Assembly (NCBI GenBank): GCA_015711795.1 | Contig: JACVJC010000005.1 | Span: 24,709-88,708, forward strand | DNA from: Candidatus Geothermocultor quzhuomuensis | GTDB lineage: Bacteria; Actinomycetota; Aquicultoria; Geothermocultorales; Geothermocultoraceae | Direction of reading: 5' to 3' | DNA: 64,000 nt | In this document: positions 18,082 to 26,136 of the stretch, piece by piece | Layout of the letters: every line of letters begins with the position of its first letter | Numbering within the stretch: position 1 is the stretch's first letter | The notes under the pieces: generated by a model | The model's input: only the letters and a program-made list of their open reading frames with translations | Told to the model about the DNA's origin: nothing | The model's database searches: none | Made by a program: the position numbers and the translations under genes

Positions 18082-18888
18082 TTAAATCAAAAAAATAATT
18101 GCTGCTTGTCTTCCTGTTCTGCCTTTGTCCCTTCGGTAAGAATAAAATAAATCTTTCCGACAAGATGTACAAAATTCACTTATCACAATCTTATTTTGTT
18201 GGATACCAATCATCTTAAGCTGTTCCTGACCAACTGCTTTTAAATCAAGAAAAATTTTTGATTTCTTTGATTTTAACAAGTGAGGATAACATTTCTCAAA
18301 TTCTTGAGCAACATCTTTCCCAATTTCATAGCAACAAGGTCCAATTGAAGGACCAATAAAAGCATAAAGTTCTTGAGGTATAGATTTAAACAATAACTCC
18401 ATTTTTTTAAAGAGCTCTTTAACAACACCTAAAAGTAAACCGCGCCAACCACCATGAGCTATCCCTACTGCCTTATTCTTTGGATCAACCAACAAAATAG
18501 GAAGGCAATCAGCAAAAAACATTGCTAGAGGAACCCTTTTAAGCTTTGTAACTATCCCATCTGTTTGACTAAGCTGATTCTCTGGATTTTCCCCTCCCTT
18601 TCCAATTAGCTCTTTCTTAACCTCCAAAATTTTTGCCCCGTGGACCTGTTCGGCACAGGTTAACTTCCTCAAAGAAAAACCAAGATTCTCACCCACAATT
18701 CTTCTGTTTTTAAGAACATTTAAAAAGGCATCACCAGAATGAAACCCGAGATTTAAACTATCAAAGGGTGGCTTGCTCACCCCACCCAAACGAGTTGTAA
18801 AATAAATCGCTACTGATACCTTCTCCTTTAACTCAGGTGAGGTAAAGACATATATGTTCTTTTTTTTAATCAATTGGAAAGAAAAAAT
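18082..18888 (-). CDS. pgeF: Peptidoglycan editing factor / purine nucleoside phosphorylase-like (YfiH), possible ATT start
   Basis: About 268 residues, the multicopper-polyphenol-oxidase-like YfiH fold. Zinc-ligand motifs are present: T-R-L-G-G-V-S, A-E-Q-V-H-G-A, D-C-L-P-I-L, A-H-G-G-W-R-G and G-P-S-I-G-P-C-C-Y. Homologues either remove misincorporated L-Ser from peptidoglycan precursors or phosphorolyse/deaminate adenosine. The nearest conventional start, TTG at 18873, has no ribosome site, whereas ATT at 18888 stands 7 bases after GGAGG and adds M-F-S-F-Q, a common opening in the family. It lies just upstream of pstS; co-transcription with the pst operon is likely but may be read-through. 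Confidence 0.9.
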   Translation of the reverse strand: MFSFQLIKKKNIYVFTSPELKEKVSVAIYFTTRLGGVSKPPFDSLNLGFHSGDAFLNVLKNRRIVGENLGFSLRKLTCAEQVHGAKILEVKKELIGKGGENPENQLSQTDGIVTKLKRVPLAMFFADCLPILLVDPKNKAVGIAHGGWRGLLLGVVKELFKKMELLFKSIPQELYAFIGPSIGPCCYEIGKDVAQEFEKCYPHLLKSKKSKIFLDLKAVGQEQLKMIGIQQNKIVISEFCTSCRKDLFYSYRRDKGRTGRQAAIIFLI

Positions 18889-19042
18889 AAAAAATCCTCC
18901 AAAAACTTCTTAAAAATTTGAACTTCAAGGATTTTAACAATTATTGAGACTAGATTGAAGAGTGCTCTTCTCTTAAGGCCAAATTGATTTAAAGAAAAAT
19001 TAGAATAATTTTAGATTTAGAATAATTCTCATTACCTAATTG

Positions 19043-21175
19043 CTAAGAGAAAAATCTCTTTGGATTTACCTCTTTCTTTAAAACCTTTAAAAAAGCATCA
19101 ACTATTTGTCGGTCAAATTGCTTCCCTACATTTGCTTTAAGCTCTTTAATTGTTTCCTTCAAAGAAAAAGCTGGCCGATAAGGTCTTTCAGAAACCATGG
19201 CATCAAAAGCATCAGCTACTCTGATAATCTTGGCTTCTATAGGAATTTCTTCATCTTTTAAACCATTGGGGTAACCAAGACTATTTACATCCTCATGGTG
19301 ATGCCGCACTGCCCTCACTATCTCTTGAGAAAAGCCAACTGGTTCAATTATCTTTAAGCTAGCTATCGTGTGATTTTTAATTATTTCATACTCCTCTTTT
19401 GAAAGTTTGTCAGGCTTAAGGAGTATTTGCTCACTAATTCCAATTTTTCCAACATCATGTAAGAGAGCAGCAATTTGAATTTTAGAAATTTGTGATTTTG
19501 TTAAACTTAACTCTTCAGCGATCTTAACTGCTAAATCAGCTACCCTTAAAGAATGACCTTTAGTATATGGGTCTTTTGCCTCTACTGCCGCAATTAAAGC
19601 TTGAACTGTCTTTAAATAGTATTCTTTTAAGTCCTCATAAAGCTTAGCATTTTCAACTAAAATGCCAGCTTGATTTGCCAGCGACGCCAATAAGTTTAGC
19701 TCATCTTGACTATAACGATAATAAGGAGTATGAATACTTAAAGCACCAATTAATTTATCTTTAACAACTAAGGGAGCTATAACCAATTTATCAATTCCTT
19801 TTTCGCGATAAAACTTACTATGGGCAGGTTTAAAGCCTGAGGAGCAGGGAATTACAACTGGACTCTTCTGACTTAACAAGTATTTAAGAGGTTCGGGCTC
19901 AAGCTTAAATTTAGGAACTTCTTGAGCAAGCTTTGGGTCTAAACCATAAAAAGCATTAAGATGAAATTCATCAGTATTTTCATCAAAAAGCCATAAAGTA
20001 GAAAATTGAGCATTCATTAAATGAGTAGCTCCTTCAACAACAGCTTTTAAAACCTCCTCCAACTCAAGGGAAGAAGCAATGTACTTGCTTAACTGAAGTA
20101 AGCCAGAAAGCTCAGTCACCTTTTTCTCTAAACCCTCATGCAACTTTACATTTTCAATAGCAACTGCCACTTCGGAACCGATTAAGGTAAGAAGCTTGAC
20201 ATCGTGAGAAGTAAAAGATTCCCCCGAAATCTTGTCACTAATATTTAATACCCCCAGCATCTTGTTTTTCACTTTTAAGGGAACGCAAACAGCCTCCTTC
20301 ACTTCCCTTCTCTCTTTACCAAAAAGGGAATCTTTTGCTCTTCCTCTCAAAATAAGTGGTTTCCCCTCTTTGCTAACCTTTCCAGAAATCCCTTCACCTA
20401 ATTTAACCCTTGTCTTTTTAATTACTTCCTCACTCAAACCTTGAGCAGCAATTATCTTTAAATCTTTTTCTTCCTCATCCAAAAGCATAAGGGAGCTGGA
20501 ATAAACCTCAAATAATTGATTAACATACTTAAGAGCCAAATTTGATAAACTTTCAATACTTAAAGTAGAACTAATTGCCTTACTTAATTCGGAAAGAACC
20601 GATAATCCCTTAACCTTTCGTTTAGCATCTGCAGCTTGGAGAGCCAATCTTAAAAGAATCTCAGCTGCTAAAGAAAGTAAATTAGTAGCTGAATATAGCT
20701 TTCTCCGAGACAAAATCTTTATTTTTCTTGCTCCTTCCATCAATTTTTCTTCATCAATTTTTAAATCTTTAGCTAACTGATTAACTTTTTTTACTTCAAG
20801 TGACTTAACACCAATTCCACCTGCTAAAACAACCCCAACAATAATGCCTTTTAAAAAAATAGGAGAAGCAACATGGGCCAAACCAGCACGGCAAAAATAA
20901 AATGAAGGCTTCCTTTCTTCCACAACCTTTTGGATAACCCTTTTATCAGAAAAATAACACTCTTTTTCCCTTTTGGTTGCAAGCCTTATTAACCGACAAA
21001 AATCACTTAAATTGCTAGTTTTAGTGAGAGAATTGCCATGAAGGTCAGAGATGCGGAGAGCAACCCCCATATTTTGGGCAAACTGATCTTGAAATTCCTG
21101 AATAAGCGGTAAATCTAAAATCTTAGCGATTTGAGGAACATCATTAAACTTTTCATTAAACTTTTCCTTTTCCAA
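19043..21175 (-). CDS. PocR-GAF-GAF-HD-GYP signalling protein
   Basis: 710 residues. Residues about 15-175 form a PocR ligand-binding domain (ISDLHGNSLTKTSNLSDFC, with cysteines in FCRLIR and FYFCRAGLAH). Two GAF domains follow (about 205-345 and 360-505), then an HD-GYP phosphodiesterase with H-D-V-G-K-I-G, HHEDVN and G-Y-P-N-G-L. HD-GYP proteins degrade cyclic di-GMP; PocR domains are thought to bind small metabolites such as hydrocarbon derivatives. No GGDEF partner is in the window. The TTG start follows GGAGGG. The gene stands alone between pgeF and a divergent nitroreductase. Confidence 0.9.
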   Translation of the reverse strand: MEKEKFNEKFNDVPQIAKILDLPLIQEFQDQFAQNMGVALRISDLHGNSLTKTSNLSDFCRLIRLATKREKECYFSDKRVIQKVVEERKPSFYFCRAGLAHVASPIFLKGIIVGVVLAGGIGVKSLEVKKVNQLAKDLKIDEEKLMEGARKIKILSRRKLYSATNLLSLAAEILLRLALQAADAKRKVKGLSVLSELSKAISSTLSIESLSNLALKYVNQLFEVYSSSLMLLDEEEKDLKIIAAQGLSEEVIKKTRVKLGEGISGKVSKEGKPLILRGRAKDSLFGKERREVKEAVCVPLKVKNKMLGVLNISDKISGESFTSHDVKLLTLIGSEVAVAIENVKLHEGLEKKVTELSGLLQLSKYIASSLELEEVLKAVVEGATHLMNAQFSTLWLFDENTDEFHLNAFYGLDPKLAQEVPKFKLEPEPLKYLLSQKSPVVIPCSSGFKPAHSKFYREKGIDKLVIAPLVVKDKLIGALSIHTPYYRYSQDELNLLASLANQAGILVENAKLYEDLKEYYLKTVQALIAAVEAKDPYTKGHSLRVADLAVKIAEELSLTKSQISKIQIAALLHDVGKIGISEQILLKPDKLSKEEYEIIKNHTIASLKIIEPVGFSQEIVRAVRHHHEDVNSLGYPNGLKDEEIPIEAKIIRVADAFDAMVSERPYRPAFSLKETIKELKANVGKQFDRQIVDAFLKVLKKEVNPKRFFS

Positions 21176-21305
21176 ATATCCCTCCAGCCCAAAGTAAATT
21201 ACCCCTCCTTCTTCCCAAATTGGGAATTTTTGTAATTTCCGCTAAGATATTACTAAAAAATTGACAATAAATCTAGCTTTTTTATTTTTTAAATTAAGAA
21301 CTAAA

Positions 21306-21902
21306 ATGAATATTTGGGAAGCAATTAAAAAAAGAAGAAGTGTTCGTTCTTATCAAACTAAGCCAATCCCAGAAAAAATTATTTACCAGCTTATTGATGC
21401 TGCTCGTTGGGGACCAAGTGGAGCTAATTTACAACCTTGGAAATTTATTGCCATCACTGATCCTGAAATAAAAAAAGAGATTGGAAAATATGCCCGTTTT
21501 TTCTTTATCAAGTCTTATCATATAGCAGAAGCTCCCTTGGTTATTGCTGTTTTGGCTGATTTAAATAAGAGCAAATGGGCAGTAATTGATTCCTCTATGG
21601 CAGCTCAAAACCTTATGCTCGCTGCTCATTCCCTCGGTCTTGGAAGTTGTTTTGTTGGTTACTTTGCAGAAGAAAAAATTAAAAAAGTTTTAGCAATACC
21701 GGCTAATTTCAAAGTAGTTGGACTTATTACCGTAGGATTTCCAGCTGAAAAACCCTCCATTCCAAAAAGATTAGACGTAAAGGAAATTTTATTCTTTGAT
21801 AAATTCGGTAAAATCTCTATGACCCGTAAAATTCTTGAATTCCGAAAAAGTGGACCCCTTACCATCTTTAAAAAAGTGCTTAAAGTAATCTTTAGGGTAT
21901 AA
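21306..21902 (+). CDS. Nitroreductase-family flavoprotein
   Basis: 198 residues. N-terminal A-I-K-K-R-R-S-V-R-S-Y is the FMN-phosphate-binding signature, with WGPSGANLQPW (FMN site) and HSLGLGSCFVGYF following. The C-terminal 30 residues are basic and unlike the core fold. Such NAD(P)H:FMN oxidoreductases reduce nitro compounds, quinones or act in cofactor metabolism; the substrate is unknown. The ATG at 21306 is chosen because the conserved domain starts there and the longer frame gives a meaningless hydrophobic lead. The selenoprotein operon begins about 50 bases downstream with its own promoter. Confidence 0.85.
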   Translation: MNIWEAIKKRRSVRSYQTKPIPEKIIYQLIDAARWGPSGANLQPWKFIAITDPEIKKEIGKYARFFFIKSYHIAEAPLVIAVLADLNKSKWAVIDSSMAAQNLMLAAHSLGLGSCFVGYFAEEKIKKVLAIPANFKVVGLITVGFPAEKPSIPKRLDVKEILFFDKFGKISMTRKILEFRKSGPLTIFKKVLKVIFRV

Positions 21903-21915
21903 AATTAAGTCTTGC

Positions 21916-21944
21916 TTGACCTTAACTCACTTAAAATTTATCAT
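21916..21944 (+). promoter_or_regulatory. Promoter for the selenoprotein/thioredoxin reductase operon
   Basis: TTGACC (21916-21921), 17-base spacer, TATCAT (21939-21944). The predicted start is within a few bases of the ATG at 21953, so the first gene may be translated from a nearly leaderless mRNA; no clear ribosome site precedes it. Confidence 0.6.
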
Positions 21945-21952
21945 TTAGAGTA

Positions 21953-22339
21953 ATGATGAAAAAGGGATTTTTTTTATTTCTGGTTTTCTTAATAATTCTA
22001 ACTATTGCTTGTGCACCGAGCATTGAAGTTAAAGAAGAAACCACTTCAGGTTCACAGATAACTGGTAAACCTACAGTGATTGAATTTTATGCTGATTGGT
22101 GAGGTGCTTGTCGAGAAGTTGCTCCTACCGTGAGTAGAGTTAAGGAAAGATACAAGGATAAAGTTGATTTCCAATTTCTTAATGTTGATTTAAATGAAAC
22201 AAGGGAAAAAGCAGATAAATATAGGATAAGAGCTATTCCAACTTTTGTTTTTATTAATAAATCGGGTGAAGTAACCGATACATTTGTAGGTGTTATTAAA
22301 GAAACCTTCTTAGTTAAAAAGATAGAGGAACTTTTTTAA
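21953..22339 (+). CDS. Selenocysteine-containing thioredoxin-like lipoprotein
   Basis: 128 residues if the TGA at 22100-22102 is read as selenocysteine. The frame is open on both sides: signal peptide with lipobox L-T-I-A-C, then P-T-V-I-E-F-Y-A-D-W, then Sec-G-A-C, then a normal thioredoxin fold with NVDLNETREKADKY, the cis-Pro motif AIPTFVF and the GVIKETFLVKKI helix. In thioredoxins the site is W-C-G-P-C, so TGA stands exactly where the nucleophilic Cys belongs. A hairpin 20 bases downstream fits a bacterial SECIS. It is expected to act outside the membrane as a disulfide reductant. It heads an operon with a Sec-glutaredoxin and a thioredoxin reductase. Confidence 0.85.
22122..22139 (+). 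promoter_or_regulatory. Candidate bacterial SECIS hairpin for the Sec-thioredoxin
   Basis: Stem CTC-(bulged C)-TAC with GTA-GAG and a five-base loop CGTGA containing GU. The loop begins about 26 bases after the TGA at 22100, inside the distance window of known bacterial SECIS elements. Pairing was done by eye. Confidence 0.5.
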
Positions 22340-22383
22340 GCGAAAATTTGGGACAAGTTACTAAAATTTAAAAAGGGGGAAAA

Positions 22384-22623
22384 ATGGGAAAAAAAGTAAA
22401 AATTTTTACTACCTCTACCTGACCTTACTGCCACCAAGCGAAGAAGTTTCTTCAAGATAGAAATGTTGAGTTTGAAGAAATTGATGTCTCCTCAGACGCT
22501 AAAGGACGACAAGAAATGATAGAAAAAACAGGGCAAATAGTCGTCCCTGTTATCCTTGTAAATAGTGAAATTGTTATTGGTTTCGACCAAAAACGTTTAA
22601 TTAGCCTTTTAGAATTAAAATGA
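22384..22623 (+). CDS. Selenocysteine-containing glutaredoxin-like protein
   Basis: 79 residues if TGA at 22420-22422 is read through. The reading frame starts at ATG 22384 behind AAGGGGGA and gives MGKKVKIFTTST-Sec-PYC-HQAKKFL, then FEEIDVSSD, the cis-Pro motif VVPVILV and GFDQKRLISLL: the full NrdH/YruB-type glutaredoxin fold. The usual active site is C-P-Y-C, so the TGA replaces the N-terminal Cys. The same gene ends at a true TGA that overlaps the ATG of trxB (ATGA), showing that context decides the reading. The likely role is a cytoplasmic dithiol reductant recharged by the adjacent reductase. Confidence 0.87.
22440..22453 (+). promoter_or_regulatory. Candidate bacterial SECIS hairpin for the Sec-glutaredoxin
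   Basis: Perfect five-pair stem GAAGA/TCTTC with loop AGTT holding a GU, 22 bases downstream of the TGA at 22420. Position and loop fit bacterial SECIS elements; pairing was judged by eye. Confidence 0.5.
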
Positions 22624-23528
22624 AGTTGTATGACTTAATCATTATTGGAGGAGGGCCAGCCGGTTTAACAGCTGCTGTTTATGCTGCCCGAAAAATGATG
22701 AAAACCTTGCTGGTCTCTGAAAATATTGGTGGACAGCCCCTCAAAAGCTCAGCCATTGAAAACTACCTCGGTTATTCTTATATCAGTGGAATCGAGTTAG
22801 TTGCCAAATTTACAGAACATGTTGAGAAGTTTTCTATTGAAAAAGAATTGGCAAAGGTCAACAAAGTCACTAAATTAAATAATGATTTTAAGGTAATAGC
22901 TAAAGATAAAACCTTTAAAGGAAAGACAGTAATCATTGCTTCAGGAAAATCACCCAGATATTTGAATGTCCCTGGAGAAAAAGAATTTTTTGGTCGGGGA
23001 GTTACTTACTGTGCCACTTGCGATGCCCCCCTTTTTAGCGGAATGGATGTTGCTGTAATTGGTGGAGGTAACGCAGCTCTTGATGCAGCTTCCCAACTTG
23101 CTCTTATTGCTTCCAAGGTTCATATCATCTCTCTTAGCTCATGGACTGGTGACCCCATAACCCAGAAAAAGATAAAAGAATTTAAAAATGTCCATCCTTG
23201 GATTGGCTATCAAACTCTTCAAATTGAAGGAGATAAATTTGTTCAAGGAATTGTTATTGAGAAAATTGAATCGGGCGAGAAAAAGAAAATACCACTTCAA
23301 GGCATCTTTGTTGAAATTGGCTCCATTCCTAACTCCCAAATTGTTGAGGGACTAGTTGAGCTAAATGAGCAAAAAGAAATTATCGTCAACTGTAAATGTG
23401 AAACTAATGTTCCTGGTCTTTTTGCCGCTGGAGATGTGACTAATGTTCCAGAAAAACAAATAATTATTGCTGCTGGTGAAGGAGCTAAAGCTGTCCTAAG
23501 TGCTTCTAAATATTTATTAGAAACTTGA
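22620..23528 (+). CDS. trxB: Thioredoxin reductase, AhpF-like NADH-type
   Basis: 302 residues. FAD-binding G-G-G-P-A-G-L is at the N-terminus, the redox-active C-A-T-C-D-A-P motif near residue 130, the second dinucleotide fold with V-I-G-G-G-N-A-A, and the C-terminal flavin motif GLFAAGDVTN. The C-terminal sequence KQIIIAAGEGAKAVLSA closely resembles AhpF. The H-R-R motif that binds the NADPH phosphate in classical TrxB is replaced by HIISLSSWTG, so NADPH use is unlikely; NADH or another donor is inferred. It overlaps the Sec-glutaredoxin by four bases and is probably its reductase. Confidence 0.93.
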   Translation: MKLYDLIIIGGGPAGLTAAVYAARKMMKTLLVSENIGGQPLKSSAIENYLGYSYISGIELVAKFTEHVEKFSIEKELAKVNKVTKLNNDFKVIAKDKTFKGKTVIIASGKSPRYLNVPGEKEFFGRGVTYCATCDAPLFSGMDVAVIGGGNAALDAASQLALIASKVHIISLSSWTGDPITQKKIKEFKNVHPWIGYQTLQIEGDKFVQGIVIEKIESGEKKKIPLQGIFVEIGSIPNSQIVEGLVELNEQKEIIVNCKCETNVPGLFAAGDVTNVPEKQIIIAAGEGAKAVLSASKYLLET

Positions 23529-23552
23529 GGTCAAAGCTTATTTAAAAAAGAA

Positions 23553-24257
23553 TTGTTTAAAAAAACACTGGTTATTTTCGCTAAAGAACCCCAACTAGGT
23601 TTTGTAAAAACCCGGCTTTCGCCTCTTCTTTCTCAAGAAGAAATACTTGAACTTTATCGAAGTCTTCTCCTCGATAAAATTGAGCTAGCCAAAAAATTAA
23701 AAGGAGTCCACTTTTACCTTGCCCTTTATTCCCCAAAAGAAAAAAAGAGATTAAGTGGAATTGTCTCAAAAAACTTTAAAATCATCCATCAAAAAGGAAA
23801 AGACCTTGGGGAAAGACTTAAAAATGTTTTCTTTCAACTTTTTGAAGAAAAATGCTCTTTGGTTTTTACTGACACTGATACCCCCACCTTACTCGAGAGT
23901 GAGTTAGAGCAATCTTTTGAACTCCTTAGTAAATTTGATGTAGTCATCGGGCCTTCTCAAGATGGAGGTTATTATCTCATTGGTCTGAGAACCTTTTGCC
24001 CGAGTCTCTTTGATAATATCTCTTGGGGCACTCCTTTAGTACTTAAGCAAACTTTAACTCAAGTCAAGAATTTAAAGCTAAAAGTTAAGTTGCTCTCAAG
24101 AAAGTATGACTTAGACAGACCTGAGGATTTAAAGAAAGCTCTTTTAGAAATAAATAAATCGTCTTGTAATATTAAAATTTCAGCTCCAAGAACTTTTAAA
24201 TTCCTTAGTCAAATTCGCCCTTCTTTGGCTAGTCGCTTAAACCAAATCGAAATATAA
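23553..24257 (+). CDS. TIGR04282/DUF2064-family glycosyltransferase-like protein
   Basis: 234 residues. IFAKEPQLGFVKTRL (residues 8-22) is the DUF2064 signature, a nucleotidyl/glycosyltransferase A-fold related to CofC and GlmU; TDTDTPTL and GPSQDGGYYLIGL supply the metal- and nucleotide-binding positions. The biological reaction of the family is not established; many members sit near other glycosyltransferases, but not here. The start is TTG at 23553 with a weak AAAGAA upstream, 24 bases after trxB. Confidence 0.8.
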   Translation: MFKKTLVIFAKEPQLGFVKTRLSPLLSQEEILELYRSLLLDKIELAKKLKGVHFYLALYSPKEKKRLSGIVSKNFKIIHQKGKDLGERLKNVFFQLFEEKCSLVFTDTDTPTLLESELEQSFELLSKFDVVIGPSQDGGYYLIGLRTFCPSLFDNISWGTPLVLKQTLTQVKNLKLKVKLLSRKYDLDRPEDLKKALLEINKSSCNIKISAPRTFKFLSQIRPSLASRLNQIEI

Positions 24258-24428
24258 AGCAGAAAATTCGAAATACGAAACGAAATTTTAAATTACAATG
24301 TCTTAAAATTATTTCCAACATCTTTGTTTAAAAAATTGAAGAATTAAAATTTGCCTCCCGGCAAAAAACTTCCTCTATAAAGAGTGAAGATTTTAAACTA
24401 TAGGATTAATTTAAAGGTTTAAAGTAGC

Positions 24429-25130
24429 CTATGGTTTTAAAGCTTCAACAATAGTTTGACCAAACCTGTAAGCAGCTTGAGAACCAGAAGCAGTTATAAT
24501 ATTTCCATCTTTAACTACATCTTCAGCCACGTAAATAGCCCCTTTGTTCTTAATCTCATTTATCTTAGAAGAAAATACGGTTGCTCGCTTTCCTGCTAAA
24601 ACACCAGCATTAGCTAAAGTCACTGGTGCAATGCAAATAGCCGCTAATATTTTGTTAGAATTTGCTGCTTCCTTTGCGATTGAAAGAGCACTAGAGTTAG
24701 TATAGTACTCATCAGCACCAGAGCCACCTACAAATACAATTGCTGCATAATCTTCTACTCGAACCTCATCTACCAAAATATCAGGTTTAACAGTCATACC
24801 TAGCATCCCTCTAGCAATATCGAGACTTGATGATGCAACTACTACTTCCATCCCGTTAGCTTCGAAGATTTCCCTTGGCCTTTCATACTCTTCATCACGG
24901 AAGTTGTTGGTGGCAATTATCATCAAAACCTTCATTTTTTCCGAAACCTCCTTTTGCGGTAAAGTTTCCTCAGGCGTTTCTTTAGCTTTTATTTCCTTAG
25001 TCTCCTCCTTGGAAGGATAAGGTTCCTTTTCCCCTGGAGAAAGCTTTTGCTCAGTAGAAGCGCCCTGACAACCCATAAATAATGAAACAACTAAAAAAAC
25101 TACCAAAACTATCAATATTTTTTCCTTCAT
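24429..25130 (-). CDS. DJ-1/PfpI-family lipoprotein
   Basis: 233 residues. A lipoprotein signal peptide (lipobox L-F-M-G-C) and an acidic Lys/Glu-rich linker of about 45 residues precede a DJ-1/PfpI domain. The nucleophile elbow is AAICIAP with the expected Cys, and the domain also contains VFVGGSGADEYY and GNIITASGSQA. Family members include deglycase- or protease-like stress proteins; an extracytoplasmic, lipid-anchored form is unusual. It is transcribed alone, convergent with the trxB operon across 170 bases that hold no gene but include the word AATTCGAAATACGAAACG, part of a dispersed intergenic family. Confidence 0.85.
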   Translation of the reverse strand: MKEKILIVLVVFLVVSLFMGCQGASTEQKLSPGEKEPYPSKEETKEIKAKETPEETLPQKEVSEKMKVLMIIATNNFRDEEYERPREIFEANGMEVVVASSSLDIARGMLGMTVKPDILVDEVRVEDYAAIVFVGGSGADEYYTNSSALSIAKEAANSNKILAAICIAPVTLANAGVLAGKRATVFSSKINEIKNKGAIYVAEDVVKDGNIITASGSQAAYRFGQTIVEALKP

Positions 25131-25232
25131 AACCTCACCCCTTACTATTTTATTTCATCCTTGCCATATTTGCCAATAATTTCATTTTGCGATTTTTAGG
25201 ACTACTGGCCAAAGTCAGTGAAAAAATTTTTC

Positions 25233-25261
25233 TTGAAAAGAAAAGAGCTAAATGATATTAT
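25233..25261 (+). promoter_or_regulatory. Promoter for rpmB
   Basis: TTGAAA (25233-25238), 17-base spacer, TATTAT (25256-25261), 47 bases before the rpmB start codon. Confidence 0.6.
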
Positions 25262-25308
25262 TGGCAACGCTTATGGTCTAGGAGAAGATTCTAAGCTAGG
25301 AGGTTGTA

Positions 25309-25500
25309 ATGGCAAGAAGATGTGAAATTTGTGGAAAGAGACCAATGAGCGGGAGTCAAGTTAGCCACTCCCATCGAGTGACTAAAAGAAAGTTTAATCC
25401 CAACATCATAAAAGTTAGAGTTCTCGTCAACGGTTCTCCTAAGAAGATAAATATCTGCACAAAATGCCTGAAAAGTGGAAAAGTAACTCGGGTAATATAA
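25309..25500 (+). CDS. rpmB: 50S ribosomal protein L28
   Basis: 63 residues, normal for L28. The zinc-binding form is visible as C-E-I-C-G-K-R-P at the N-terminus and C-T-K-C-L-K-S-G-K-V near the C-terminus, with SHSHRVTKRKFNPNI between. It belongs to the large ribosomal subunit near the exit site. ATG is preceded by GGAGG. Zinc-type L28 is common where a zinc-free paralogue serves in metal starvation, but none is in this window. Confidence 0.96.
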   Translation: MARRCEICGKRPMSGSQVSHSHRVTKRKFNPNIIKVRVLVNGSPKKINICTKCLKSGKVTRVI

Positions 25501-25511
25501 AAAAACTATGG

Positions 25512-26066
25512 TTACGGGTTAATAGTTAAAGAGTTAAGGGTTTCTCCTTTCTCTAAGCTAACTATTCTTACTCCTTCATCTTCAATTAAAGCAATTGAGG
25601 CAATCTCATCTCCTTTGGGTAAAGAAGGGCTTCCTGGATTTAAAAGAATCATCTTTCCTTCTTTTTTTAGCTCTCTTACGTGAGTATGTCCGGAGATAAC
25701 TAAATTAACTTGATTTTTATTTCCCCATTTTAAAATCTTTTCTTGGCTTAATAAGTGTCCATGATGAACAAGAATGTTGTAGTTCTCCAAGATTAAATGG
25801 AGGTAAGGACTTTCAATGGGATAATCAAGAGCTAGAGTGTCAACTTGGGAGTCACAATTTCCTTGAGCAAAAAAGATGGGAATTGAAGAATTGTTTAGCT
25901 CTTTCGCTAATTCTAAAGGATTATAGGTAGGCAAGATAGGATTGAAAGCTCCATGATATAAGATGTCGCCAGAGTGTAAAATCAACTGGCATCCTTGAAA
26001 AAATTTTAAGGCTTTTCCCCAAGCTGCTACATCTCCGTGGGTATCGCTAATAACACCAATTTTCAT
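25512..26066 (-). CDS. YfcE/MJ0936-type metallophosphoesterase
   Basis: 184 residues. The calcineurin-like metal ligands are all present: S-D-T-H-G near the N-terminus, L-H-S-G-D-I, G-N-C-D, H-H-G-H and S-G-H-T-H. Homologues hydrolyse phosphodiesters such as bis-pNPP or 2',3'-cAMP with Mn2+, but the physiological substrate is unclear. The start ATG follows TAGGAG. It is convergent with rpmB, with only 11 bases between the stops. Confidence 0.9.
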   Translation of the reverse strand: MKIGVISDTHGDVAAWGKALKFFQGCQLILHSGDILYHGAFNPILPTYNPLELAKELNNSSIPIFFAQGNCDSQVDTLALDYPIESPYLHLILENYNILVHHGHLLSQEKILKWGNKNQVNLVISGHTHVRELKKEGKMILLNPGSPSLPKGDEIASIALIEDEGVRIVSLEKGETLNSLTINP

Positions 26067-26136
26067 TGTTTACTCCTACCTTTCATCTTAATTTCCATAA
26101 TTCAAATCAGGTGATACTGCTCACTACTTACTGTTT

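Noticed and set aside
21953..22623. Reading the two in-frame TGA codons as pseudogenes or as a recoded genetic code
   Set aside because: Both fall exactly on active-site cysteines of intact redox folds, and TGA is a normal stop in many genes here, including the end of the Sec-glutaredoxin itself.
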